NCBI RefSeq assembly: GCF_000164865.1
Contig: NC_014618.1
Coordinates: forward strand, 806,001-870,000
Reading direction: 5' to 3'
Source: [Enterobacter] lignolyticus SCF1
GTDB taxonomy: Bacteria > Pseudomonadota > Gammaproteobacteria > Enterobacterales > Enterobacteriaceae
Length of the DNA: 64,000 bases
The position numbers were made by a program, and so were the translations under genes. Position 1 is the first letter of the stretch, and each line of letters opens with the position of its first letter. A model generated the notes under the pieces. It was not told the origin of the DNA and searched no databases. It worked only from the letters and a program-made list of their open reading frames with translations. Shown piece by piece: positions 52,074 through 60,730 of this stretch.

Positions 52074-53041
52074 TGTCTCTGGCATGGCTGCTGTTTCGTG
52101 TGACCGAACAGGCGGCGCTCGCCGCCTGGCCGCAAATCGGCTGCGGCGACAAGAATAAAATTGACGGTCTGGCGGTTGCCGCAATGCGCGAGGCGCTAAA
52201 CGACATTGCGTTTCAGGGGCGGGTCGTCATCGGCGAAGGAGAGATCGACCGCGCGCCGATGCTATGGATTGGCGAACAGGTCGGCACCGGCGTTGGACCG
52301 GAAGTGGACATCGCCGTGGATCCCATCGAAGGCACCCGGATGGTGGCGATGGGCCAGAGCAACGCGCTGGCGGTGATGGCGTTTGCGCCACGCGGAACGC
52401 TGCTGCACGCGCCGGATATGTACATGAAAAAGTTGGTCGTGAACCGTCGGGCGCAAGGGGCGATCGACTTGGCATTACCGCTGGCGGATAATTTGCGCAA
52501 CGTGGCGCAGGCGCTGGACAAACCGCTGGAGAGGTTGCGGATGGCGACGCTCGATAAGCCGCGGCTACGTCCGGCGATTGAGGAAGCGACTCGGCTGGGT
52601 GTGAAAGTGTTCGCCCTGCCGGACGGCGATGTGGCGGCAAGCGTGCTGACCTGCCGGGAGGAGAATCTCTATGACCTGATGTTCACCCTCGGCGGCGCGC
52701 CGGAGGGGGTTATCTCCGCCTGCGCGGTAAAAGCGCTGGACGGAGATATGCAGGTCGAGCTGGTTGATTTTTGCCAGGCGAAAGGGGAGTCGGTCGAAAA
52801 CCGCCGGATTGCCGACAGCGAACGTCGCCGCTGTGCCGCGATGAACGTTGAGGTAAATCGCGTCTATTCACGGGATCAACTGGTCGCCAGCCGGGAGATT
52901 CTCTTTTGCGCAACCGGGGTGACGGGCGGCGAGCTACTGAACGGAATACGCCAGGGCGCGGACGGTCTGCGTACGCAAACATTACTGATCGGCGGCGCGG
53001 ACCGAACGTGTAATATAATAGACTCCCTGCATTCCTGGTGA
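52070..53041 (+). CDS. yggF: Class II fructose-1,6-bisphosphatase-like YggF
   Basis: A 323-residue GlpX-family protein with the metal motifs GEGEIDRAPM and DPIEGTRM and the sugar site GGAPEGV. GlpX enzymes remove the 1-phosphate of fructose-1,6-bisphosphate; YggF is the second E. coli homologue. Its ATG lies in the yggP stop (ATGA). In this cluster it could remove phosphate from a sugar bisphosphate made from the CmtAB sugar. Confidence 0.93.
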   Translation: MMSLAWLLFRVTEQAALAAWPQIGCGDKNKIDGLAVAAMREALNDIAFQGRVVIGEGEIDRAPMLWIGEQVGTGVGPEVDIAVDPIEGTRMVAMGQSNALAVMAFAPRGTLLHAPDMYMKKLVVNRRAQGAIDLALPLADNLRNVAQALDKPLERLRMATLDKPRLRPAIEEATRLGVKVFALPDGDVAASVLTCREENLYDLMFTLGGAPEGVISACAVKALDGDMQVELVDFCQAKGESVENRRIADSERRRCAAMNVEVNRVYSRDQLVASREILFCATGVTGGELLNGIRQGADGLRTQTLLIGGADRTCNIIDSLHSW

Positions 53042-53056
53042 TTTATTGAGAAACGA

Positions 53057-53566
53057 ATGGCGACGATGACAGAGGATGATGTACTGGAGCAACTGGATGC
53101 TCAGGAAGATTTACTCGCGTTTATGGCGAAGGCAAATGACATTTTGCTGCTGGCCGTAAAGCGTTTCCTGCCGTCGTTGTTCGTGAATAATGATGAAGAA
53201 ATCGTGGAATATGCGGTGAAGCCGCTGCTCGCCAGGCGCGGGCCGCTTGACGATATCGACGTGGCGTTGCGTCTGATTTATGCGCTGGGAAAGATGGATA
53301 AATGGCTGTATGCCGACATTACCCATTTTTCCCAGTTTTATCAGTACCTGAAAGGACAGGATGATATTCCCGGTTTTGCCGACGATATCACCTGGGACTT
53401 TATCAGCAACGTAAACTGCATTACGCAAAACGCGACCCTGTACGGCGCGCTGAAATCGATGAAGTTCGCCGATTTCGCCGCCTGGTCCGAGACGCGTTTT
53501 GTCGGGATGGTCAAAACGGCGCTGGCGCTGGCGATAGCGACGATCTTTAAGGAACTTGATACGTGA
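53057..53566 (+). CDS. fumE: MtlR-family protein YggD (reported as fumarase FumE)
   Basis: A 169-residue helical protein of the mannitol operon repressor (MtlR) family, matching E. coli YggD. In E. coli YggD was reported to have fumarase activity in a metabolomic enzyme screen and renamed FumE; family membership suggests regulation. It starts 15 bases after yggF and overlaps yggC by 4 bases, so it is in the cluster's operon. Confidence 0.9.
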   Translation: MATMTEDDVLEQLDAQEDLLAFMAKANDILLLAVKRFLPSLFVNNDEEIVEYAVKPLLARRGPLDDIDVALRLIYALGKMDKWLYADITHFSQFYQYLKGQDDIPGFADDITWDFISNVNCITQNATLYGALKSMKFADFAAWSETRFVGMVKTALALAIATIFKELDT

Positions 53567-54279
53567 ATTTAACGTTGCAGATTAACGGGCTGGAAACCAA
53601 CGCCTGGTACGATGATGATGAGATTGAACGCGTACACAAACCACTGCTCGCCCGCCTCGGGCGACTGCAGGCCAGTGCTGGCCATCGACGCCTGATTGTC
53701 TTTCTCAGCGCGCCGCCGGGAACAGGGAAATCAACCCTCACCACCTTCTGGCAGTATTTGTCGCAGCAACATCCCGAACTGCCCGTGGTGCAGACGCTGC
53801 CTATGGACGGTTTTCACCACTATAACGTCTGGCTTGACGCGCACGGGCTACGGCAAAAGAAGGGGGCACCTGAGACCTTCAACGTGGAAAAATTCGCGCG
53901 CAACCTGCAGCAAATCCGCGACGGCAACGGCCGCTGGCCGCAGTACGATCGTCAGCGTCATGACCCGGTAGAAGAGGTCATTGAGGTGACTGCGCCCGTG
54001 GTTATCGTTGAAGGTAACTGGCTCCTCTCTACTGATGCCGAATGGCGGACGTTACGGGAATGGTGCGATTTCACCCTTTTTATCCGTGCACCGGAGAGCC
54101 TGCTGCGCCAGCGTCTGATCGCGCGCAAGCAGGCGGGCGGCCTCTCTGCGCAGGAAGCGCAGGCGTTTTATGCCCGTACCGACGGGCCGAACGTGCATCG
54201 CGTGTTGCAACACAGTCAACGCGCCGACCTCACTCTGGAAATGACGCCAGAGGGGGGATACCGGCAGGCGGCGGACTGA
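53563..54279 (+). CDS. yggC: Uridine-kinase-like P-loop kinase YggC
   Basis: A 238-residue P-loop protein (E. coli 237) with Walker A SAPPGTGKSTLT and the kinase motif MDGFHHYN and VEGNWLL, as in the pantothenate/uridine kinase group. Its substrate is unknown. It overlaps yggD by 4 bases and is the last gene of the cmt cluster. A small-sugar or nucleoside-like substrate is likely from context. Confidence 0.92.
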   Translation: MNLTLQINGLETNAWYDDDEIERVHKPLLARLGRLQASAGHRRLIVFLSAPPGTGKSTLTTFWQYLSQQHPELPVVQTLPMDGFHHYNVWLDAHGLRQKKGAPETFNVEKFARNLQQIRDGNGRWPQYDRQRHDPVEEVIEVTAPVVIVEGNWLLSTDAEWRTLREWCDFTLFIRAPESLLRQRLIARKQAGGLSAQEAQAFYARTDGPNVHRVLQHSQRADLTLEMTPEGGYRQAAD

Positions 54280-54329
54280 GCGCGATTCCCCCGACTGGAA
54301 TAATTTTTTTAGCGAATGGCCTGGGAAAA

Positions 54330-54345
54330 TGTGACCTGTGTCAGA
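54330..54345 (+). promoter_or_regulatory. CRP site upstream of epd
   Basis: TGTGA-cctgtg-TCAGA matches 9 of 10 core positions. It lies 196 bases upstream of epd; epd is a known CRP target in E. coli. Confidence 0.65.
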
Positions 54346-54349
54346 TATC

Positions 54350-54368
54350 TGTCCAGTTTGTCTGGACA
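54350..54368 (+). repeat. 19-bp inverted repeat upstream of epd
   Basis: TGTCCAG-tttgt-CTGGACA is a perfect 7-bp dyad with a 5-base centre, 4 bases beyond the CRP site. It resembles an operator; no cognate regulator is obvious. Confidence 0.55.
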
Positions 54369-54402
54369 ATCGTTTCTTTTATTCCTTGTTTCGCTTATTC
54401 TA

Positions 54403-54418
54403 GCTGAAGCGTTTCAGT
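54403..54418 (+). promoter_or_regulatory. Cra (FruR) site upstream of epd-pgk-fbaA
   Basis: GCTGAAGCGTTTCAGT matches the Cra consensus TGAAnCGnTTCA exactly. Cra represses glycolytic genes when fructose-phosphate levels are low, and epd-pgk is a known target. Confidence 0.85.
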
Positions 54419-54540
54419 TGCTTAAGCGTTCGACAAATAATCAATCAGTCGCAGTTTGTGACTGGCGAGGATTCCCCTCGGTGCGTTGCTGGATTACTCT
54501 GTCAGCCACCTCAACTCAGGGATAGCCTTGCAGGAGACCT

Positions 54541-55560
54541 ATGACCGTACGCGTAGCGATTAATGGCTTCGGTCGCATTGGACGTAACGTGGTTCGTGCT
54601 CTGTATGAATCCGGACGTCGTGCGGAAATCACCGTGGTGGCAATCAATGAACTGGCGGATGCTGCGGGCATCGCGCATTTGTTGAAATATGACACCAGCC
54701 ATGGGCGCTTTGCCTGGGATGTTCGCCAGGATCGTGAGCAATTGTTTGTCGGCGACGATGCCATTCGCCTGCTGCACGAGCGCAGTATTGACGCTCTGCC
54801 ATGGAGCGAACTGAATATTGACGTGGTGCTGGACTGTACCGGCGTGTACGGCAGCCGTGCCGATGGCGAAGCCCATCTGGCTGCCGGGGCGAGAAAAGTG
54901 CTGTTCTCACACCCGGGCGGCAACGATCTTGATGCGACGGTGGTGTATGGCGTGAACCATGACCAGCTTGCTCCCGAACACCGTATCGTCTCAAACGCCT
55001 CCTGCACCACCAACTGCATTATTCCCGTCATTAAACTGTTAGATGATGCCTGGGGCATTGAATCGGGGACCGTGACGACTATTCACTCTGCCATGCATGA
55101 CCAGCAGGTGATTGACGCCTACCACCCTGATTTACGACGCACCCGCGCGGCCAGCCAGTCTATTATTCCTGTGGACACGAAGCTGGCGGCGGGTATCACC
55201 CGTATTTTTCCGCAGTTTAACGATCGTTTTGAAGCCATCGCCGTGCGTGTGCCGACCATAAATGTGACGGCAATCGATCTTAGCGTGACGGTGAAAAAAC
55301 CTGTAAAAGCCTGTGAAGTCAATGCGTTGCTGCAAAAAGCAGCGCTGGGGGCATTTCATGGTATAGTTGACTATACGGAATTACCGTTGGTCTCAACAGA
55401 TTTTAACCACGATCCGCACAGCGCCATTGTCGATGGCACGCAGACGCGGGTGAGTGGTTCGCACCTGATCAAAACGCTGGTCTGGTGTGATAACGAATGG
55501 GGTTTCGCTAACCGGATGCTCGACACGACGTTAGCGATGGCCGCACAAGGTTTCAGGTAA
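54541..55560 (+). CDS. epd: D-erythrose-4-phosphate dehydrogenase Epd
   Basis: Epd oxidises erythrose-4-phosphate to 4-phosphoerythronate, the first step of PLP synthesis. The 339-residue GAPDH-like protein starts TVRVAINGFGRIGRNV, has the active-site cysteine in SNASCTTNC and ends WCDNEWGFANRML. The length matches E. coli. It is first gene of the epd-pgk-fbaA operon, under CRP and Cra control. Confidence 0.97.
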   Translation: MTVRVAINGFGRIGRNVVRALYESGRRAEITVVAINELADAAGIAHLLKYDTSHGRFAWDVRQDREQLFVGDDAIRLLHERSIDALPWSELNIDVVLDCTGVYGSRADGEAHLAAGARKVLFSHPGGNDLDATVVYGVNHDQLAPEHRIVSNASCTTNCIIPVIKLLDDAWGIESGTVTTIHSAMHDQQVIDAYHPDLRRTRAASQSIIPVDTKLAAGITRIFPQFNDRFEAIAVRVPTINVTAIDLSVTVKKPVKACEVNALLQKAALGAFHGIVDYTELPLVSTDFNHDPHSAIVDGTQTRVSGSHLIKTLVWCDNEWGFANRMLDTTLAMAAQGFR

Positions 55561-55611
55561 AGCGCTCAGGCGCTTGCAAAACTTTATCAAGAATCAACGA
55601 GAGGATTCACC

Positions 55612-56775
55612 ATGTCTGTAATTAAGATGACCGATCTGGATCTGGCTGGTAAACGCGTTTTCATCCGTGCCGATCTGAACGTACCGGTTAAAGATGGCAA
55701 AGTTACCAGCGACGCGCGTATCCGTGCCTCCCTGCCGACCATCGAGCTGGCCCTGAAGCAAGGCGCTAAAGTGATGGTGACTTCTCACCTGGGTCGTCCG
55801 ACCGAAGGCGAGTACAACGAAGAATTCTCTCTGCTGCCGGTTGTTAATTACCTGAAAGACAAGCTGTCCAACCCGGTTCGCCTGGTCAAAGATTACCTGG
55901 ACGGCGTTGACGTCGCTGCCGGCGAGCTGGTGGTTCTGGAAAACGTTCGCTTCAACAAAGGCGAGAAGAAAGACGACGAAGCGCTGTCCAAAAAATACGC
56001 CGCGCTGTGCGACGTGTTCGTCATGGACGCTTTCGGCACCGCGCACCGCGCGCAGGCGTCCACCCACGGTATCGGCAAATTTGCTGACGTTGCCTGTGCA
56101 GGCCCGCTGCTGGCGGCTGAACTGGACGCGCTGGGCAAAGCGCTGGGCAACCCGGCTCGCCCGATGGTGGCTATCGTTGGCGGTTCTAAAGTGTCTACCA
56201 AGCTGACCGTTCTGGATTCCCTGTCTAAAATCGCCGATCAGCTGATCGTCGGCGGCGGCATCGCGAACACCTTCGTTGCCGCTCAGGGCCACAACGTGGG
56301 CAAATCCCTGTACGAAGCTGACCTGGTTGACGAAGCGAAGCGTCTGCTGACCACTTGCGATATCCCGGTTCCGTCTGACGTGCGCGTAGCGACCGAGTTC
56401 TCTGAAACCGCAACCGCAACCCTGAAATCTGTTAACGACATCAAAGATGAAGAGCAGATTCTGGACCTCGGCGACGTTTCTGCGCAGAAACTGGCTGAAA
56501 TCCTGAAAAACGCAAAAACTATCCTGTGGAACGGCCCGGTGGGCGTGTTCGAATTCCCGAACTTCCGCAAAGGTACTGAAATTGTTGCTAACGCCATCGC
56601 CGACAGCGACGCGTTCTCCATCGCAGGCGGCGGCGACACTCTGGCGGCTATCGACCTGTTCGGTATCGCCGACAAAATCTCCTACATCTCCACTGGCGGC
56701 GGCGCATTCCTCGAATTCGTGGAAGGCAAAGTGCTGCCAGCTGTGGCGATGCTCGAAGAGCGCGCTAAGAAGTAA
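55612..56775 (+). CDS. pgk: Phosphoglycerate kinase
   Basis: Pgk transfers phosphate from 1,3-bisphosphoglycerate to ADP. The 387-residue protein has the start FIRADLNVPVKDGKV, the hinge GGSKVSTKLTVL, NGPVGVFEF and GGGDTLAAID. The length matches E. coli. It lies 51 bases after epd and 97 before fbaA, with an internal terminator after it. Confidence 0.99.
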   Translation: MSVIKMTDLDLAGKRVFIRADLNVPVKDGKVTSDARIRASLPTIELALKQGAKVMVTSHLGRPTEGEYNEEFSLLPVVNYLKDKLSNPVRLVKDYLDGVDVAAGELVVLENVRFNKGEKKDDEALSKKYAALCDVFVMDAFGTAHRAQASTHGIGKFADVACAGPLLAAELDALGKALGNPARPMVAIVGGSKVSTKLTVLDSLSKIADQLIVGGGIANTFVAAQGHNVGKSLYEADLVDEAKRLLTTCDIPVPSDVRVATEFSETATATLKSVNDIKDEEQILDLGDVSAQKLAEILKNAKTILWNGPVGVFEFPNFRKGTEIVANAIADSDAFSIAGGGDTLAAIDLFGIADKISYISTGGGAFLEFVEGKVLPAVAMLEERAKK

Positions 56776-56782
56776 GTTTGTT

Positions 56783-56807
56783 CAGGCGGGGAAACCCGCC
56801 TGTTTTT
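56783..56807 (+). terminator. Hairpin between pgk and fbaA
   Basis: Stem caggcggg/cccgcctg with loop gaaa followed by ttttt, 7 bases after pgk. It probably attenuates read-through, giving separate pgk and pgk-fbaA transcripts. Confidence 0.8.
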
Positions 56808-56872
56808 CAGCGCGCTGAAAGGCTCGCTTACCCGTTTCAACGGTCGAAGATACAGATACAGGACTACGTAAC

Positions 56873-57952
56873 ATGTCTAAAATTTTTGATTTCGTAAAAC
56901 CGGGCGTGATCACTGGTGATGACGTTCAGAAAGTGTTCCAGGTAGCAAAAGAAAACAACTTTGCTCTGCCGGCAGTTAACTGCGTGGGCACTGACTCCAT
57001 CAACGCTGTTCTGGAAACTGCGGCAAAAGCGAAAGCGCCGGTTATCGTTCAGTTCTCCAACGGCGGCGCTTCCTTCATCGCGGGCAAAGGCGTGAAAACC
57101 GACGTTCCTCAGGGCGCGGCGATCATGGGCGCTATCTCTGGCGCGCACCACGTTCACCAGATGGCTGAGCACTACGGTGTTCCGGTTATCCTGCACACTG
57201 ACCACTGCGCGAAGAAACTGCTGCCGTGGATCGACGGTCTGCTGGACGCGGGCGAAAAACATTTCGCTGCGACCGGTAAGCCGCTGTTCTCTTCTCACAT
57301 GATCGACCTGTCCGAAGAGTCTCTGGAAGAGAACATTGAAATCTGCTCCAAATACCTGGCGCGCATGTCCAAAATGGGCATGACCCTGGAAATCGAACTG
57401 GGTTGCACCGGTGGTGAAGAAGACGGCGTGGACAACAGCCACATGGACGCTTCCGCACTGTACACCCAGCCGGAAGACGTTGACTACGCGTACACTGAGC
57501 TGAGCAAAATCAGCCCGCGTTTCACCATCGCGGCATCCTTCGGTAACGTACACGGCGTTTACAAGCCGGGCAACGTGGTGCTGACGCCGACCATCCTGCG
57601 CGATTCTCAGGACTATGTTTCTAAGAAACACAACCTGCCGCACAACAGCCTGAACTTCGTCTTCCACGGCGGTTCCGGTTCTACTGCAAAAGAAATCAAA
57701 GACTCCGTAAGCTACGGCGTAGTGAAAATGAACATCGATACCGACACCCAGTGGGCAACCTGGGAAGGTATCCTGAACTACTACAAAACCAACGAAGCTT
57801 ACCTGCAGGGTCAGCTGGGCAACCCGAAAGGCGAAGACCAGCCGAACAAGAAATACTACGATCCGCGCGTATGGCTGCGTGCCGGTCAGACGTCTATGAT
57901 CACCCGCCTGGAGCAGGCATTCAAAGAACTGAACGCGATCGACGTTCTTTAA
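56873..57952 (+). CDS. fbaA: Class II fructose-bisphosphate aldolase
   Basis: FbaA cleaves fructose-1,6-bisphosphate to triose phosphates with zinc. The 359-residue protein has the zinc motif HTDHC, ELGCTGGEEDGVDN, the glycine-rich HGGSGST and NIDTDTQWA. It is identical in length to E. coli FbaA. It is the last gene of the epd operon. Confidence 0.99.
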   Translation: MSKIFDFVKPGVITGDDVQKVFQVAKENNFALPAVNCVGTDSINAVLETAAKAKAPVIVQFSNGGASFIAGKGVKTDVPQGAAIMGAISGAHHVHQMAEHYGVPVILHTDHCAKKLLPWIDGLLDAGEKHFAATGKPLFSSHMIDLSEESLEENIEICSKYLARMSKMGMTLEIELGCTGGEEDGVDNSHMDASALYTQPEDVDYAYTELSKISPRFTIAASFGNVHGVYKPGNVVLTPTILRDSQDYVSKKHNLPHNSLNFVFHGGSGSTAKEIKDSVSYGVVKMNIDTDTQWATWEGILNYYKTNEAYLQGQLGNPKGEDQPNKKYYDPRVWLRAGQTSMITRLEQAFKELNAIDVL

Positions 57953-57973
57953 TCTTTGTCTGAAAAATAGACG

Positions 57974-58000
57974 AAAGCCCGCTGCAAAGCGGGCTTTTTT
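57974..58000 (+). terminator. Terminator of fbaA
   Basis: Stem aaagcccgct/agcgggcttt with a short loop, followed by a T-run, 21 bases after the stop codon. Confidence 0.92.
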
Positions 58001-58141
58001 ATTGTCTGTACCGCAGAATGATAGCGTCCATTTTTGTGACCAACTTGGCAAAATCAACGATTATTGTTTACTCTTAGCCGCTCACCTGTCATCCCGGTAG
58101 GGTATTTATTGCCCGGCGGGCAGCCATAAAAGGAATATGTA

Positions 58142-59002
58142 ATGGAAGATTTAAACGTTATCGACGGCATAAATAACGCAGGATCGTGGTTAGTACGCAA
58201 TCAGGAATTACTGCTGAGCTACGCGGTGAATATCGTCGCGGCAATCGCAATTGTTATTGTCGGTCTGATTGTCGCCCGCGTGGTGTCCGGTACGGTAAAC
58301 CGCCTGATGCTGGCGCGTAAAATCGACGCCACCGTCGCAGATTTTCTTTCCGCGCTGGTGCGTTATGCGATTGTTGCCTTTACCCTGATTGCGGCGCTTG
58401 GCCGCGTCGGCGTGCAGACGGCCTCCGTGATCGCGGTGCTCGGCGCCGCCGGTCTGGCCGTCGGTCTGGCGCTGCAGGGCTCGCTGTCAAACCTTGCCGC
58501 TGGCGTATTGCTGGTGATGTTCCGTCCGTTCCGCGCCGGTGAATATGTCGACCTTGGCGGCGTGGCCGGTACCGTGCTGAGCGTGCAGATTTTCTCGACG
58601 ACGATGCGTACGCTGGACGGCAAAATTGTCGTTATCCCCAACGGCAAAATTATCGCCGGCAACATCATCAACTTTTCCCGTGAGCCGGTCCGCCGCAACG
58701 AATTTATTATCAGCGTGGCCTACGATTCGGATATTGATAAAGTGAAGCAGCTGCTGACCGCGATTATCGAGTCGGACGATCGTATTCTCAAAGACCGTGA
58801 AATGACCGTGCGTCTGAACGAGCTTGCGGCATCCTCCATTAACTTTGTCGTACGCGCCTGGAGCAAGAGCGGCGACCTGCAAAACGTGTACTGGGACGTG
58901 CTGGAGCGTATTAAGCGTGATTTTGACGCTAACGGCATTACCTTCCCGCATCAGCAGATGGATGTCCATTTTAAGAACGCGCAGAAGCCCGTTAACGAAT
59001 AA
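58142..59002 (+). CDS. mscS: Small-conductance mechanosensitive channel MscS
   Basis: MscS opens under membrane tension to release solutes in hypo-osmotic shock. The 286-residue protein has three transmembrane helices; TM3 shows the Ala/Gly-rich pore packing (GAAGLAVGLALQGSLSN) followed by FRPFRAGEYVDLGG, and a cytoplasmic alpha/beta domain (residues 128-286). The length matches E. coli. It has its own terminator. Confidence 0.98.
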   Translation: MEDLNVIDGINNAGSWLVRNQELLLSYAVNIVAAIAIVIVGLIVARVVSGTVNRLMLARKIDATVADFLSALVRYAIVAFTLIAALGRVGVQTASVIAVLGAAGLAVGLALQGSLSNLAAGVLLVMFRPFRAGEYVDLGGVAGTVLSVQIFSTTMRTLDGKIVVIPNGKIIAGNIINFSREPVRRNEFIISVAYDSDIDKVKQLLTAIIESDDRILKDREMTVRLNELAASSINFVVRAWSKSGDLQNVYWDVLERIKRDFDANGITFPHQQMDVHFKNAQKPVNE

Positions 59003-59007
59003 AACGC

Positions 59008-59036
59008 AAAGGCCGGAGCGGTTCCGGCCTTTTTTC
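59008..59036 (+). terminator. Terminator of mscS
   Basis: Stem aaaggccgga/tccggccttt with a 5-base loop, followed by tttt, 5 bases after the stop codon. Confidence 0.93.
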
Positions 59037-59145
59037 TGTATCGCATCATTAATATCACTTATTAATGATTAATATTATCAATTTCCGCTAATAATTTTCT
59101 CGCGCTATAGTCTGCACCATTAACGAACTGGACGAGAAACTCATT

Positions 59146-59781
59146 GTGATATCCTATTTTTTTCAAGGGCTTGCTCTCGGCGCCGCCATGATCCTTCCAT
59201 TGGGGCCGCAGAATGCGTTTGTCATGAATCAGGGCATTCGTCGGCAGTACCACGTGATGATCGCCTTTCTGTGCGCCATGAGCGATATGCTGCTTATCAG
59301 CGCCGGGATCTTCGGCGGCAGCGCGCTGCTGATGCAGTCGCCGTGGCTGCTGGCGCTGATCACCTGGGGCGGTGTGGCGTTTTTGCTGTGGTACGGGTTC
59401 GGCGCGTTTCGTACGGCGCTGGGCAGTAATATTGAGCTCGCCAGCGCGGAGGTGATGAAGCAGGGGCGCTGGAAGATTATCGCCACCATGCTGGCAGTAA
59501 CCTGGCTTAACCCGCACGTCTATCTGGACACGTTTGTGGTGCTGGGCAGCGTCGGCGGGCAGATGGACGTTGAGCCGAAGCGCTGGTTTGCGCTGGGCAC
59601 CGTCAGCGCCTCGTTTCTGTGGTTTTTTGGCCTGGCGCTGCTGGCGGCCTGGCTTGCGCCGCGTCTGCGTACTGCCAGGGCGCAGCGGATAATCAACCTG
59701 CTGGTGGGAACGGTGATGTGGTTTATTGCCTTCCAGTTAGCAAAAGAGGGCGTCCTGCACGTTCACGCATTGTTCAACTAA
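59146..59781 (+). CDS. argO: Arginine exporter ArgO
   Basis: ArgO exports arginine (and canavanine) across the inner membrane. The 211-residue LysE-family protein has six hydrophobic segments and the motif GLALGAAMILPLGPQNAFV. It starts with GTG at 59146, as in E. coli argO. In E. coli it is activated by ArgP and repressed by Lrp; argP lies just past the window edge in that genome. The 143-base AT-rich gap is the likely ArgP site. Confidence 0.97.
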   Translation: MISYFFQGLALGAAMILPLGPQNAFVMNQGIRRQYHVMIAFLCAMSDMLLISAGIFGGSALLMQSPWLLALITWGGVAFLLWYGFGAFRTALGSNIELASAEVMKQGRWKIIATMLAVTWLNPHVYLDTFVVLGSVGGQMDVEPKRWFALGTVSASFLWFFGLALLAAWLAPRLRTARAQRIINLLVGTVMWFIAFQLAKEGVLHVHALFN

Positions 59782-59870
59782 TCCTTATCTTATGGACATT
59801 AACCCGTCACAGGCTAAGCTTGCTGGCATGCGTCCCGTTTCGGGTGAATACGTAACATGGAGGAACGACA

Positions 59871-60602
59871 GTGAAGTTTAAAGTGATGGCCCTCGCGGCA
59901 TTAATCGGAGTAAGCGCGATGTCGGTACAGGCAAACGAGTTGCCGGATGGTCCGCATATTGTCACCTCAGGTACCGCAAGCGTTGATGCCGTACCGGATA
60001 TTGCTACGCTGGCAATCGAAGTTAACGTCGCGGCGAAGGATGCGGCATCCGCCAAAAAACAGGCGGATGACCGCGTCGCTCAGTATCTCTCGTTCCTGGA
60101 GCAAAACGGCATTGCCAGGAAAGACATCAACTCCGCGAATCTGCGCACCCAGCCTGACTACGACTACCAGAACGGTAAAAGCATTCTGAAAGGCTACCGC
60201 GCCGTACGTACCGTTGAGGTGACGCTGCGCCAGCTCGATAAGCTGAACTCGCTGCTGGACGGGGCGCTGAAGGCCGGTCTGAACGAGATTCGCTCGGTAT
60301 CGTTGGGCGTTGCGCAACCGGAAGCGTATAAGGATAAGGCGCGCAAGGCGGCGATTGATAACGCTATTCATCAGGCAAAAGAGCTGGCGTCCGGCTTTAA
60401 TGCGACGCTTGGCCCGGTCTATAGCGTGCGCTACCACGTTTCTAACTATCAGCCGAGCCCGATGGTGCGGATGATGAAGGCCGATGCGGCGCCGGTTTCC
60501 GCACAGGAAACCTACGAGCAGCCGACCATCCAGTTTGACGACCAGGTCGACGTCGTCTTCCAGATGCAGCCTGCGGCAACCCCGCAGCAGGTCAAGCAAT
60601 AA
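59871..60602 (+). CDS. yggE: SIMPL-domain periplasmic protein YggE
   Basis: A 243-residue protein (E. coli 246) with a GTG start at 59871 preceded by ggagg. The signal peptide ends VQANE, and the mature DUF541/SIMPL domain includes GTASVDAVPDIATLAIEV and LRQLDKLNSLLDGAL. Family members are linked to oxidative-stress tolerance. It lies downstream of argO by 89 bases. Confidence 0.95.
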   Translation: MKFKVMALAALIGVSAMSVQANELPDGPHIVTSGTASVDAVPDIATLAIEVNVAAKDAASAKKQADDRVAQYLSFLEQNGIARKDINSANLRTQPDYDYQNGKSILKGYRAVRTVEVTLRQLDKLNSLLDGALKAGLNEIRSVSLGVAQPEAYKDKARKAAIDNAIHQAKELASGFNATLGPVYSVRYHVSNYQPSPMVRMMKADAAPVSAQETYEQPTIQFDDQVDVVFQMQPAATPQQVKQ

Positions 60603-60611
60603 ACTTCTGCG

Positions 60612-60631
60612 CCCGGCAGCGCTGCCGGGCT
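60612..60631 (+). terminator. Hairpin after yggE
   Basis: GCCCGGCAGCGCTGCCGGGC is a perfect 20-base palindrome 9 bases after the yggE stop, followed by ttcctcgtt without a clear T-run. Confidence 0.6.
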
Positions 60632-60730
60632 TCCTCGTTATTCTGTGTACAACTGTAAAAATGCGACGTCGCATCCAGTCTTTTTCTTTGCCGTCATGAG
60701 GATATGCATAGCGATTAATGAGGGATAGCC

